The position numbers and the translations under genes are program-made. The notes beneath the pieces were generated by a model. It was given only the letters and a program-made list of their open reading frames with translations, made no database searches and had not been told where the DNA came from. A stretch of 64,000 bases of DNA, from positions 26,276,955-26,340,954 of the forward strand of contig NC_058051.1 of the NCBI RefSeq assembly GCF_020085105.1. Reading direction: 5' to 3'. The stretch's first letter is position 1; every line of letters starts with the position of its first letter. Positions 24,851 through 36,989 of this stretch are shown here, piece after piece. The DNA comes from Siniperca chuatsi (Eukaryota; Chordata; Actinopteri; Centrarchiformes; Sinipercidae).

Positions 24851-26459
24851 GTCTTTACTAGCTAAGACAGTTTTAGTTAATGGTACAACCTGATTTAATA
24901 AATGACTAATTTGAACTACAAGTTTATTAGAACTTAAGAGGGACTTTACGTGCAAACTTAAAATAATGGATTTATGAATAGCTGAATAGCTTGAGATTGG
25001 GTAAAATTATCTACATGTACATAATAGGAATTCCCCCTTGACTAGATGAACATATTTGTAATTTAACCTTTTTCCAAGGAGGAATTGCATATGGTTTGAT
25101 CAGGAAGCCAGTGCTGAGTCACTGGTACCTTTGGAGACGTGATGACAGTGATACTGGCACTGATAAGACATCAGTGCCACCTCAGACTGTAAACTAAGAT
25201 TATCTCAGGATCTACATGTCTCCATTCCAGTGAAACATTTTGTTACAGTCATGAATTAGTTATTTTTTAAGTGACTTCAGTTTTTTCCCCCCTAATGTCA
25301 GTAATTAAAAACAACACAGACTACTTGCAATCCTCAAGTACATTTTAAAATATTCAGGAAATGTGTCAAACCTGATAAGCTTTGTTTATAATCTTTGTCA
25401 AGGCTTACATATGTAATAAAATCAAATACTGCTGAGCCTCTTAACTTACTAAAACAAGAAAAACCTGTATTGATAATGAGCTGAGAATTATATAAAAAGT
25501 TAGGAAAGTTTTAGGGATTAGAGTATTGTGGTTTGTCATGTACAGATGACTATTCATTCCAGGGCCAGACAGATGAATGTGAGAGGGAGCTGGCAGTCAT
25601 GTGTAATGATGACAGCACTTGGACTGAGGAGTGGGTCATGCAGAGAAAAGGCAGTGGTCAGCATTCAGGGGATGTGAGAGATACCTAGAGCGCGACTATA
25701 GCTATCAGTAGCAGGGAGGGCAACAGAGAGGACTATTAGCCAGCCGAGGTCAGGAACTCCACAGAGGGATGGCAGCAGTGATGAGACCTGCCTAAGCTGT
25801 GCTCCATTTTTAATGACACCCGGCCCTAGAATAGATGTGGAGCAGCAGTGCTGGCTCGACCTGGTCGGATATAAAAGCTTTTGCTGCTTGTCATCAGTCA
25901 AAACCCTCATTAATCCTTCCTGGGGAATCAGTGAGGGGAGACTGTACAATGATGAAGAGCTGCAGAGACCCTTACTGTATCTTCTGTCAATTAGAACAAC
26001 AGTAGCCCATTTGATCCACATTAGGAGTTTCAATCGCAAGCTGAAGTGTGTCAAATATTGGACATAGCTGACAGGGCTACGATAACCGAGTAGCTGTACA
26101 ATAACATGATAAAACTCTACAGGAGTTCCTGACGTGCAGAATGATGACAACACAATAAACACAGTATATGCTTCACCTTTTATGTGACAGTGAATGGGCC
26201 TTCAGTAAACTGGACGAATACATAAACAATGAAGAAGTATAGGACAGCTTGAGTAGGTCATGGAAGAGGTGAGACAAGGGGCTGTGCTGTGGAAGCTTTA
26301 ATTATATATTGGTCCAGGGCAAGGAGGTGACCATGGAAACGGAAATAGGAACTATAAGAAACCCGAGAGTGCAGGTGTGATGCCTTCGCGTTAAGATTAG
26401 ACGTAGCACACAGGTGAAACCTCTCTCTGCGTGCAGACTGCTGTTCCCATTGTATCACT

Positions 26460-29400
26460 ATGGACCTGCCATCTTTTTTGCTTTGTATACTGTTGGAAGT
26501 CCTGGCTATAAACTGTAAGTAAGCTTCTTTATCTTGAAGTTTATTTATGTATGTCTGAAAGGGCTTTAAGTGAGGTTAAGCCTCTGGGTTACGATGACAG
26601 GAAAGTTGGGATGCATACTATGTTGTCAAACATCCTGAAAAACAACATACTCACAGTTTTGGGTTCATAAATTGAATGTGTATTTACATGGGCTGAATGT
26701 GTATCTAATATGTTATTAGCATCCCTTCTGTCAATGTTTTAAAAGATCCCTTTTAGCTATACTCTGTGGCACTTTCAGTCCTGATGCTCCCTTCAGATGA
26801 TCTTTTGACAAAAAAGTGTGACTCAGAGCCATTTTCATCTGGGCATGACAGAGCTTCTTAGTGCTTTAAATCATAAATCACTATAGCAGAGTAATGGGGA
26901 AAGGGGGAGAATGTGCATGGATTGTACTTAAAATAAAAATATGAGAATATTTCAGTAGTAAAATGGACACAGCATCATTTTGTTTTGTGATATTTGTAAG
27001 ATCTGGTTAGGCTTGCCATTGTAATGACACTTCTGTGATGAAAGGCTGTATACTGTAAATACACCTGATTGCAGTTTGTTGAATTTGCTGATATTTTAAA
27101 GCTTCATTTAAAACATTAGTATAATGAGTAACATAGTTCAAATCCCTGTAACATGCGCGTCGTTACTCAGTACAACAAAGATATCTTTGAAGTGAAAAGG
27201 TCAGTAGAAGTGTGCTAATTCACCAAAAGAATTTGAAACCTCAGGAACAACAGATGAAGGGGAACAACAAAATGACAATAAGTAATTGTGGCCAGAAAAA
27301 GGAGACTCCGATAAACATCTTGATCAGGTCTAGGATCTTGGACTAAACAGAACTGCTTAATTTCACAACAGACAATGCTGGAGACTGTTAAACTTTTATT
27401 CATTTTAGCTTGTTTTGAAAACATGGACAGAATATGGAAAAATGTTAATTTGTCTGCATTAATGGAAGCTAACTACATTAGCAGTAGGCAGTGAATTACA
27501 TATAACTGACTTGCTACAAAGTACAGTTTAGCAGTGTGTGCAGTAACCAAATTCAATGCAGCCCACAGGGAAACAATGGGAGATCCATTGTTCAAGGTTC
27601 AGTTCCAAGGTCATTACATAACATAAGCTTTCTAATGCACCTGTGTGTGTGTGTTTATCTCACACACACCCATTCCATGCGGTGTATACGGGATAGTTAC
27701 CATTTTACTCTTGACGTGCACCACTGCTGCTAATTATAGCTTAAGATCAAAATCTAGGACAATAATGAGAGGGTATTGTTTCAGCCCTGACAGCATTGCT
27801 ATGTCTGAAATGGCTCTCAGTCACTGCAATGTACACTTTGGGTTTTAGACAGAAAATTTCAAATGTTTGCAATGTAGATTATCTCAGGGCTGTTGCCAGG
27901 ATTTTAGAAATACTGAGGCCATGAGTCCAAGTGGCCCAAAGTCCCCCCCAAGTCCCTAAAGTTTTTAAGAATTCGGATAGTTCATATTTTATTTATTCAG
28001 TTAACAAACTTTATTTCCCCATGTAAAGGTCTCTTGCCTGGAATAAAATTCTGATGGGGTTTAATAATGAATCCTTGGCCTAAGTACTCAAATGTAAATA
28101 TATGAAGTGTGTAAAAGTACTGGAATCAGCCTATAAAACACCAAACACACGTACATTTTTAATTGTAGAATGTAAAGTGCTGCTCAGGTTATTAAAACCC
28201 CCACAGAGGATGTGACTCCAGTGTTCTCAATGGTAGCTACAGCCCTGGGAACTCTGAAGGGATGCCAGAAAAAACAGGCCCAATGCTTGTGGGCCTGTTT
28301 AGTAAATCTGTAAAGTAAATCACATTTTTAAGGGGCTGATCCATTTGAGTGCTTTGCATCTGTCATTTTTTCTCTTAAAACAATGTTGTGACAATTATAA
28401 GACATGTTCAGGTTCTCTTAGTTAGGTTTAAACCTTATTAAACCTAACTGACTGTGACAATTAAAATCTCTATTTAGCGGTGGGACAAGAAAAATTCAGA
28501 TCCTTTACTTAAGTAAAAGTAGCAGTACTGAGATATAAAAACACCCCTTTAAGTAAAAGTCCTTCATTAAAAATGTCACTGAAGTAAAAGTATGTTAGTA
28601 TTATTAGTAATAGTAAAAATAATCATAATTCAGAAAAATGGCCCCTGTGAGTGTTATACTATTATACATTATATTATGGAGGTAATTTAAACAATTTTAC
28701 TGGATAGTTTGTCATATTTTATAAGATCATCATATGTTTTGTATGTAAAAACTTAATCTGTAACTAAAACTGTCAAATACATGTAGTGGGGTAAAAAGTG
28801 CAATATTTCCCCCTGAATTGTAGTGGCGTAGAAGTATAAAGTAACAAAAAAAGGAAATACTCAAGTACTTAAGTACATATACTTAGTTACTTTTTACCAC
28901 TGCTATTTAGGATTCACACCACTACATAAAGAGTAGAAATCCAAATTAAGTCAGTGTGTCTTCTCCAAACTGCGTAAACATCAGATAGATAATGATTGTC
29001 AAACTCATCCTCACTGTGAATCAGTGTACCTGAGAGATGAGATTGCTTTTCATTGATCTGCTAAGCCAGAAGCATCTGTGCAGCGAAGTCAACTGTTGTT
29101 TTCTTTATGACTTGTACTGTTCTTGCTGATGCTGCAGCTACAGCATTAACACTACAACTGTGTTAGCCCTGTGCGGTTTGCACAAAAACCTTATGGACTG
29201 TTATATGAGTTTCTCTCCCTATAAATCCAATCTAAACTCATCTTTATTTCCCTCTGTGTGCGTCGCAGGTCAAGACGTGGCACAGGGACGTATAGTGGGA
29301 GGATATGCACCAGTTCCACATTCAATCAAGTACATTGTGTCGATACAGACAACAGAACGTCAGCACGTTTGTGGAGGTTCCTTGATAAATAAGTACTGGG

Positions 29401-32400
29401 TAATCACAGCAGCACATTGTAATGTTGGGTGAGCAAATTTTTCTTCTTTTGATTTATGTCCACTGAGTATAAAAGTTACTTAACCTCAGGCAGAAACACA
29501 AACTTGATAAAGTGGTAAAACAAACCCCAGCTCACAGTGTGCTGTACACCTTTTTCTCCCAATTTAGCTTTTTGTAAGGAGGTTGTATGCAGCAATAAAA
29601 AGCCTATTGACACATGATGAACTCAGCTTGACTTCTCTGAGCGTAAATGTGGGTATACGGGATTACATTAGAAGATCCAGTAATTTGGAGGCATATCAGA
29701 TCTGCAAGTTATCAGGACCGAGAGAAAGCACATGAAAGTGATACAAGCACACCAGTAACAATGGAGATTTGTGGTACTGGAATCTGACACAAGCATATGA
29801 CGGCCTCAAGGCTCACTGACGACACACTGTAGATTGCAAACAGTTTGGCTCATAAGGAAGCAATCATTTTTGGTGTTAAATCCAGACTCTAAGGTTACAA
29901 AGGTACATCAGGAAACTGATATTGGCCTTTTATTCAATGACAGATGGATTGTCAGTGTTGTTAAGTTCCTGATAACCAGTGTTGCCTACTTCTCTATCAG
30001 TCAACAAAAACAGCTTCTGTCCTCAAAAACCTTACTGTATTAACAGTAGTTAGTAGTCCAGTAACAATGCTGAGTTGGTTTACTATTCATTTATCTTTAT
30101 GGTTATATATGTAAATTACATATGTTTTATATAAAACTACTAATTCTAACGTAATATTGCCCGCATTACCTTTTTTAACAACATAATGAGGAAATGGTGT
30201 CAATTAACATATCTGACAAGTCGCAAAAAGTTACTACTAGAGATGCAAAGAATAGTCAGTTAATCGCTTAGTGGATCAACAGAAAACGATTTAACAACTG
30301 TTGCTTAATTGTTAAAGTTATTTTTTAAGCAAAAACTCCAGTCATTCTCTGGTTCTAGCTTCTCAAATGTGAGGATTTTTGCTGCTTTTGTCTCTTGTAC
30401 ATCACTGGGAACTGAATCTCCATCACCTTGGACTCTGGGAAACTGTGATAGGCATTTTCCACTATTTTCTGACATTTTGTAGACTGAACAATTAATCGAT
30501 TAATTAACAAAATAGTTGGCAGATTAAGGGATAGGGAAAATAATCGTCCTTTACAGTTCTAGTTATCACTGAACGTACCTGTAAAATGCTCAGTGAAACA
30601 CAATATCCACTTAAGCATGATTCAGCTTTTTTATATTTATTCTTAGGCAACTCAAAGCACTTGGTTAAGGTTAGGAAGATTAAATTGCTTTAAGGGGGGT
30701 TTGCCCCCCCCCCCCAACAATAGCTTTAAAACCATGTCAGTGGGCAGTAGCATGATAATCAGGTTACATGTTGCATTGAATGATGCACACTACAATCTGG
30801 AAATACAGAAGAGGCTAAAATGGCCACAAAACATCTGAAAATGAATGTTGACAATGTTGTCAAAGTGTTCAAGTGAAGGGAAATTCACACTACAGATATC
30901 ATCTACTCCACTTTGTTCTCTCTCACCCTCTGTAATGACTGCCTGTCCCTTTCTCTGTGACTCCTCACTTGTCTCTCCTGCTAATGTGTGTATACAATAA
31001 TATATTTACAGAATGATACTATATTATTACAATAGAACTATGCTAGGTGTTTGTGTTGTTGTTAAACTGATCCTACAGGTAATTAACAAAGAACATGTAC
31101 TGTATATCTCTGTGGTAATTACATCAGTCAGTTTTTGCTCGTGTTGAACAGCACAGGGACATAATGCTAAAAGTGGGCAGTACCTGCGCTTCCTCTCTCA
31201 TCTCCATCACCGTCTGTCTTTCTTCCTCTCAGTTTTTTCTCCCTTCCCACAGCTGAGCTTTGATTGACGGAGTCTTTTCATTTTCGCCGGTCGCAGTGAA
31301 GAAAGTAAACACAGGGTCGATTGATATTTATATGTAAATGTTACCAGCCTCTGCTAGGATAATCTTGTAATGAAAATGAAAACACATAGGGGTACCTCCT
31401 TTTAACATGAATTTCAACCCTTTACACAAACTGAATTGAAAGAAAAGTATTTCAACTTTCGTTGAAAGTTTATCAGTCTACTATTGGATGGATGGAATTA
31501 ACGTTAGCTGGCTCACTAGTTAATTCATTCTTGTGAAACTATACTAGCCGGCATGATGATGGAAGGCCACCGTTTAACGTAGCACGACTGCACAGGAGCT
31601 ATTCGTCAGATGATGTCTGGGGATGAATGGCATTGAACTACAAGCAGTCCACAGGTAAAATTCTCTAGTTACCTGTATCATGCTTTGCATGAATTCAGTG
31701 GCTGACATACTGAAAGAACCGCCTGTTGAGTAAAGTTTTTGTAGTAATAACAAGATCATCTACTTCACCACCCACACACACACAAGCAATGGTGGTAATC
31801 AGATGAGCAAGTCTGTAATCTCGGCATTGTATAATATCTTTGCCCACCTAACATAATGTTGTCAGTGATTACATTTCCTGCAAAATGTAACTGGCAAAAC
31901 AAATTAGTCATATATAAACACAGTATGTTGGAGACAGGATTTAAACAAAGGTACCCAGTCGAACTCAAACAGCGGACATTGTAGTTTCTCATCAGCACCT
32001 TAAACCTCTGGACCACCAGGACAACCCTTATGTTTATATTACAATTAGTAGTATAAGTATTGTTCTCCCTCTGCTGTGTCACAATTCACTACTCATGTGC
32101 GACTTTAAAGTTTGTACACTGGTAGGCAATATTTGTCATTTGTTAAAAGAAAATCCTGCTTTGCTAACTTTTTACACAGCAAGAATACAATTGGTCCGAA
32201 TGAACGTAAAAGCTGTTTTTGTTAACTTTGCTGGCAGTCGCGCATTCAAAAATAAGGCTTTCATGGTAAAAGAAAACCTCCCATTATTTGATGCCAATGA
32301 TTTCTTATGTGTTAATGTATAAATTTAGTAGCTTTTAGCAAGATATTTTTCACAGGGGTTTGTGAAGACAAAGACAGAGCTAAAAGGAGAGTGAATATTA

Positions 32401-35400
32401 GACTACCACTTGTCAGGTAGAAAGAAACATGACTCCAAATGAACATGAATGTTCACATGACTGTTTGCTAACAAGTTCACCATGAAAACTTTATAAGGTA
32501 ACAATGAGTCAAGCTAAGGTTGTAGTTACAGCTTGTTTCCTCGGAATATACAGTACCAAGTTTCATCCCAACAGACCTTTTTCATGGAAGTCATTTTGAC
32601 GTCATATCGGAAAAAGCATAGCCTGCATTCCAGTTAAGTGTTCCAGTTCCAGGAACCAGGTACTGTGTATGCTGGTTCACTGTCACAGCTTACTGGAATA
32701 CCCAAATGGAACAGAGCCATCTTTAAAGGGACAGTTCATCCCAAAATCAAAAATACATATTTTTCCTCTTATCTGTAGTGCTATTTATCCATCTAGATTG
32801 TTTTGGTGGAGGCTGATCTCATTCACTTTTCGCAGTTATACCTACGAAAAGTAATGCACTATAATTCGTATATAACCCAGGTAATAGGGAGCCACGAGGC
32901 AGTTACATTTATCACTAAGCAGCGACCTCTAGTGGCCTCAGTAATTGTGACGGGATCAAAGGAGGAAGTCAGATGAGGAAGTATTAAGAGCATCAAAGTC
33001 CATGTAGGGAGGTGGGTGAATTGGATGGATGGGTCAAACACAGGACTTTCACCCGGGAGACTGGCGTTTGTGTCCCGTGTGAAACCAAAAGTTAACGTTA
33101 TATTAAGTTACGCTTACTTATTTTAAGTTATGTACATAAGTTACGCAACCTACGTAAGTTAAGTGACTTACATGTTTACGTGACTTACTGTCGGTTACTA
33201 ACGTAACTTACTTATTTTAACCACAACTGTGAGCTTTTCCTAAACCTAACCAAGTAGTTTTGGTGCCTAAACCTAACCAAATTCCGATTGTTTCACAACG
33301 TTAACCACTTATTTATTGTTACCATGACGATGAAGGTCTGGTACGCCTGTTGCTGGACATTTGTAGGATTATGCATGAAAAATGGTGCATTACTTTTCGT
33401 AAGATATCTTTGAACCATTGTATGAGGATACGTTCTTTGGTGTGAGTTGCTGAGTTTTGGAGATACCAGCCATAGAGATGTCTGCCATTTTGGAATATAA
33501 TGGCACTATAATGGCTTATGGTACTGAAAGCGCCAAAAAAATACATTTGAAAAACTCAAAAGCAATATCTCTTTCCAGAAATCATGACCCGGTTACTCAA
33601 GATAATCCACAGATTTGTTGTGACCAGTTTCATGTAGGAACTATTTTCTTTGTACTGATAGATGAAACTGCTCACAACAAAGTCTGTAGATTATCTTGAG
33701 TTAAATTGTGCACTAAAAAATAAATTTCTACATTTCTATACATTTCTATGGGACTTACCTGATTTTTACCCAACCAGGTCGATACAATCTTGCTAGGAAA
33801 TCCAATAATTTATTAGACATTAAAATCTCATCAGCTTGTGTGTAAAGGACATTTTAAGAAGAAACAAAAATATATCTATATTTTTTTTCTGCATAGTAAA
33901 GGTTGTAGCGTCATATTTAACAGACAGATAGATCCCAAAATGTTGAACTATTCCTTTAATATTAACACGAACCATTTAAAAGTTAACGTACTATCTCTGC
34001 TTTACATGACTCTAATTTGCTTTTTATCTCCACAGGATAAACAAGATGATGATAGTGGCAGGGGACTACTCCCTGATCATCTATGAGGGCACAGAGCAAG
34101 AAATCCTGCCTCAGCTTTTGGTTCCCCACCCTGAGTACAACAGCACCACCAACAACAATGACATTATGCTTATAAAAGTACAGTATGCATTCTATTGGCC
34201 TATTTTTAGAGGATGTTACTCCATCTGTGACTGAATTCATTTCAGTCACACTCAGTAGGTCTGTTTACTGATCACACTGTCCACCATCTCTCCAGCTGAA
34301 GGCCCCGGTCTATCTGAACAGCTACATCTCCATCATTCTCCTGCCCCGGCAGGGCGCCTCCATATTGGAGGGCAGAGTGTGTCGAGTGTCCGGCTGGGGA
34401 TACACTAGCCCCAGTGGAGGCCAGATCCCCTCCACCCTCCGCACTGTCAAGCTCCCCATTGTCTCCACAGAAAAATGCAACAGCAGTGAGTCCTTTGGCG
34501 GCTTGATCACAGAAAACATGGTCTGTGCTGGTTACAGTGCTGGTGGAATGGATGCCTGTCAGGTAAGGTTTTACTCAGTGTATGGATACGTTACCATTTG
34601 GACAGGTTTTATAAAAGTAGCTTAATTTAAATTGGGATGTGATATTTTCTCGTCGGAACAAAAGGAAAAAACTTGCCCAAATTCTGACTTATATTTGTAT
34701 CTATATATACGGTACGCATATAGTCATTTTAACTTTTGCTGTTCTGAATTCATTGCAAGAATATATGTAAATCTTTTTATATTTGACTGTGTAGAATAAA
34801 AACCATTTCCTAAATGTTTAGATATAACTTCATTTATATACTTCTTCAATAAGTTTTTTTTCTGCCATTACAACTACATCTTGTTCTGTTTAAAATGACC
34901 CCTGTGGGAAAGTCCTTGTACAGTATGAGTTACACGATAAGGCTGGCGTCGTATATTTTTCTTTTGTCAGCAAATCCCATTAAACAACCAAAACCAACAT
35001 TTTGTTAGTACATCTCTCAATTCTTTCTGACTTGCCTAGTCCTGTATATGGCACTCAGCAGAAAGTGCATTTCTCCATTTACTCAAGTACTGTACTAAAG
35101 TACAGTTTTGCGGTACTTGTATTAGTATTTCAATGTTATGCTACTTTATACTTCTACTCCACTACATTTCAGAGGGAAATGTTGTACTTATCACTTCACT
35201 ACATTACAGGAGTTACTAGTTTCTTTGCAGATTATTATATTAATAAGAAACTTATTAATATAATATATTAATAAGTTTCTTGTTCAGTAAAATGTGACTA
35301 GTAGGAAGCCTGGAAGAATATCATGTCATCCCTGATGTTTCCTTCTTCTCTGCTGTTTCAGGGGGACTCTGGTGGTCCACTTGTATGTGAGGGCCGGGTC

Positions 35401-35532
35401 TATGGTGTGGTGTCCTGGGGGAGAGGATGTGCTGATGCCCAGTTTCCTGGAGTCTACACTGCTGTGTCCAAGTACCGCAGGTGGATAGACAACACCATAT
35501 TTAGCTTCTACAGCAGGTGCAACAAGATTTAG
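26460..35532 (+). CDS. Trypsin-like S1 serine protease, 5 exons, divergent
   Basis: Coding exons 26460-26514, 29269-29428, 34036-34177, 34296-34562 and 35362-35532 join in the same phases as the neighbouring trypsin and give 264 residues. A signal peptide ([16 protein letters not shown]) precedes the pro-region INCQDVAQGR and mature start [14 protein letters not shown]. Triad: H68 (TAAHC), D114 (NNDIMLIK), S211 (GDSGGP). The S1 pocket has D205 (position 189), an alanine at position 190 (DACQ), and glycines at 216 and 226, so Arg/Lys specificity is expected. As in the neighbour, disulfides 22-157 and 128-232 are missing. A cysteine in the pro-region (C19) and one near the C-terminus (SRCNKI) are extra. 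Sequons NST and NSS suggest glycosylation. The introns (2.8 and 4.6 kb) are repeat-filled. The exact subfamily is not recognised. Confidence 0.92.
28475..28912. repeat. TACTTAAGTA-family dispersed repeat in protease intron 1
   Basis: Near-complete copy: begins GATCCTTTACTTAAGTAAAA and ends GTACTTAAGTACATATACTT, followed by TTACCACTGC. No ATTAATCG block is nested in this one, so it shows the simple form of the family. Confidence 0.7.
30235..30565. repeat. ATTAATCG-family dispersed repeat in protease intron 2
   Basis: Contains CTCAAATGTGAGGATTTTTG, TGGACTCTGGGAAACTGTGA and CAATTAATCGATTAATTAAC. This is one of the clearest copies of the family in the window. Confidence 0.6.
31920..32023 (-). 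mobile_element. tRNA-derived SINE-like fragment
   Basis: On the minus strand it reads GTCCTGGTGGTCCAGAGGTT (A-box-like), then GCTGATGAGAAACTACAATG, then GTTTGAGTTCGACTGGG (B-box-like), with a pyrimidine-rich extension. The spacing and TTCGA core resemble a pol III internal promoter. It does not fold as a clean tRNA, so I call it a SINE head. Confidence 0.45.
32725..33720. repeat. Dispersed repeat split by a MITE insertion, protease intron 2
   Basis: The left part (32725-32808) contains AAATCAAAAATACATATTTT. The right part (33436-33720) continues TTTGGTGTGAGTTGCTGAG and runs to ATAATCCACAGATTTGTTGT. The same repeat is uninterrupted at 53070-53400. Confidence 0.75.
32809..33435. mobile_element. 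627-bp MITE-like element with about 51-bp imperfect terminal inverted repeats
   Basis: Inner terminal repeats at 32843-32859 (TACGAAAAGTAATGCAC) and 33385-33401 are exact 17-bp reverse complements. The outer 34 bp on each side are equal in length and partly complementary. It is flanked by direct repeats TTTGGTG at 32802-32808 and 33436-33442. The copy at 53146-53153 has TTTTGGTG only once at the corresponding position, the empty-site state. A target duplication of 7-8 bp fits a hAT-type nonautonomous transposon. No transposase frame is present. Confidence 0.8.
35080..35281. repeat. TACTTAAGTA-family fragment ending in a palindrome, protease intron 4
   Basis: A partial copy of the family (ACTCAAGTACTGTACTAAAG, then TTCTACTCCACTACATTTCA). 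At 35245-35281 it ends in two perfect 18-bp inverted arms with a single-base spacer (AAGAAACTTATTAATATA and its complement). Confidence 0.7.
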
Positions 35533-35659
35533 AACCCAGTATTACTGAGATAAAAAAAAAAACCCTCAGTGGAGACATGAGGTTCTTCATTTCAATTTCA
35601 GTTCTTTGATTTATTATATTTTCTTTTTACCATTTGTGCACATTTGATTATGTTAATGA

Positions 35660-36062
35660 ACAGTTTGACAATTTGGGAAATATGCTCATTCGCTTTCTTG
35701 CCGAGAGTTAGAAGGTCGATACCACTGTCATGTTTGTACGCTAAATATGAATCTACGGCTACCAGCAGTTAGCTTAGCATAAAGACTGGAAACAGGATAA
35801 CAAAATCCGCCCACCAGCACTGCTAAAGCTCACTAATTTACACGTTAAAATTATCTTGTTTATTTAATTCGTACAAAAAACCAAAGTGAAAATGATAAGT
35901 TGTGGTTTTATGGGAGTTATATGTCAGACTATTTATTGGTGCTAAGCTAAGATAACCATTTCCACCTTCATATTGCACAGATCATATGAAGAGGTTTATC
36001 GATCTTCTCATCTAACTCTCTGCAAGAAAGCAAATTTCCCAAAAAGTCGAACTATTCCTTTA
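35660..36062. repeat. Dispersed repeat (TTAGCTTAGCATAAAGAC family), full copy
   Basis: Starts TGGGAAATATGCTCATTCGC and ends in an inverted version of the same segment (GCAAGAAAGCAAATTTCCCA), so the element has long terminal inverted repeats of about 30 bp. The internal motif TTAGCTTAGCATAAAGACTG matches 2970 and 46005. The + strand protease stop is at 35532. Confidence 0.7.
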
Positions 36063-36069
36063 ACTTTTT

Positions 36070-36944
36070 AAGCTTGAATATTTATCATGTCTGTTGTTGA
36101 TCTGTTTAAAGCATTTCAAAAACAAAACAAGTGATATATAATCCACCAACACCCCTCTGGTAAGAAAAAAAAGGACATACTGACCACATTTCCACAACAT
36201 CAAGAATGAGGTGCCATATCACTGCTTCAATTGCTCAAAATCAGTGCTTTCAAAGGCTCATGGGAAACTATCGTAAATGCTGTAAGCAAATGTATGCACA
36301 ATTAACCAAGTTTAACCAGTGCTACAAGTTCAACATCAAAGATCATATGAGCATTCAATGCTCGTGCACAGGCGATTGACAAAATAACAGCAACGACTGT
36401 TCAGTACAATGCAATCCAATACATTACCTTTTTGAAGCTTGCAATGTTTAGTTTTGTTAAGACTGGAACTGAAATGATTAGAAAACTACAACTATTTTGA
36501 TAATCAAACAACATTTGATGGTTACGGTTTAGGATTTGCTGATTTTTCTTGTCTTGCATTATAATAAACTGATTATGTTTGATTATGTTTGTGCTCAAGG
36601 AAATCGTGGTGGCCATTTTTCACTATTTTGTGACATAACAATTAATAAATTAAGAAAATAATCATAAGATGAACTGATGAAAATAATTCTTATTTGCAGC
36701 CCAGGAAATTGTTGACTCAACCATAGGGTCATTTTTCACACCGCTGTTGTTTGTGGGTTTGTTGTACTAGATTGCAAAAACAAACATCAAATCATGCTTT
36801 TGATCAGCTCTATTAATACTGAATACAGTTATAAATAATACACAAATGGATTGATTTATACCTTACAGTCGCATTTAATCAAGATAAAACCATTAACACA
36901 TACAGAATTTCTGTCAATCTGAATTACAGTGATTAAAAATCTAT

Positions 36945-36989
<45 letters not shown>

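Larger units (their letters stand above)
21830..26300. other. Spacer between the divergent protease genes, mostly repeats
   Basis: Contains an ATTAATCG-family copy in reverse orientation (22650-22950), a retro-like fragment (23555-23830) and another dispersed repeat (24520-24850). The rest shows no exon. The open frame at 25665-26162 (-) has no recognisable domain. 26300-26310 has a TATATA close to the + strand protease start, of uncertain use. Confidence 0.5.

Noticed and set aside
25665-26162. 165-codon open frame on the minus strand upstream of the + strand protease
   Set aside because: The translation has no recognisable domain, the composition looks random and no splice context was found. 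Kept only as spacer.
27620-27675. TGTGTGTGTG...CACACACAC inverted pair
   Set aside because: Short opposing dinucleotide runs pair trivially; not evidence of a functional hairpin.
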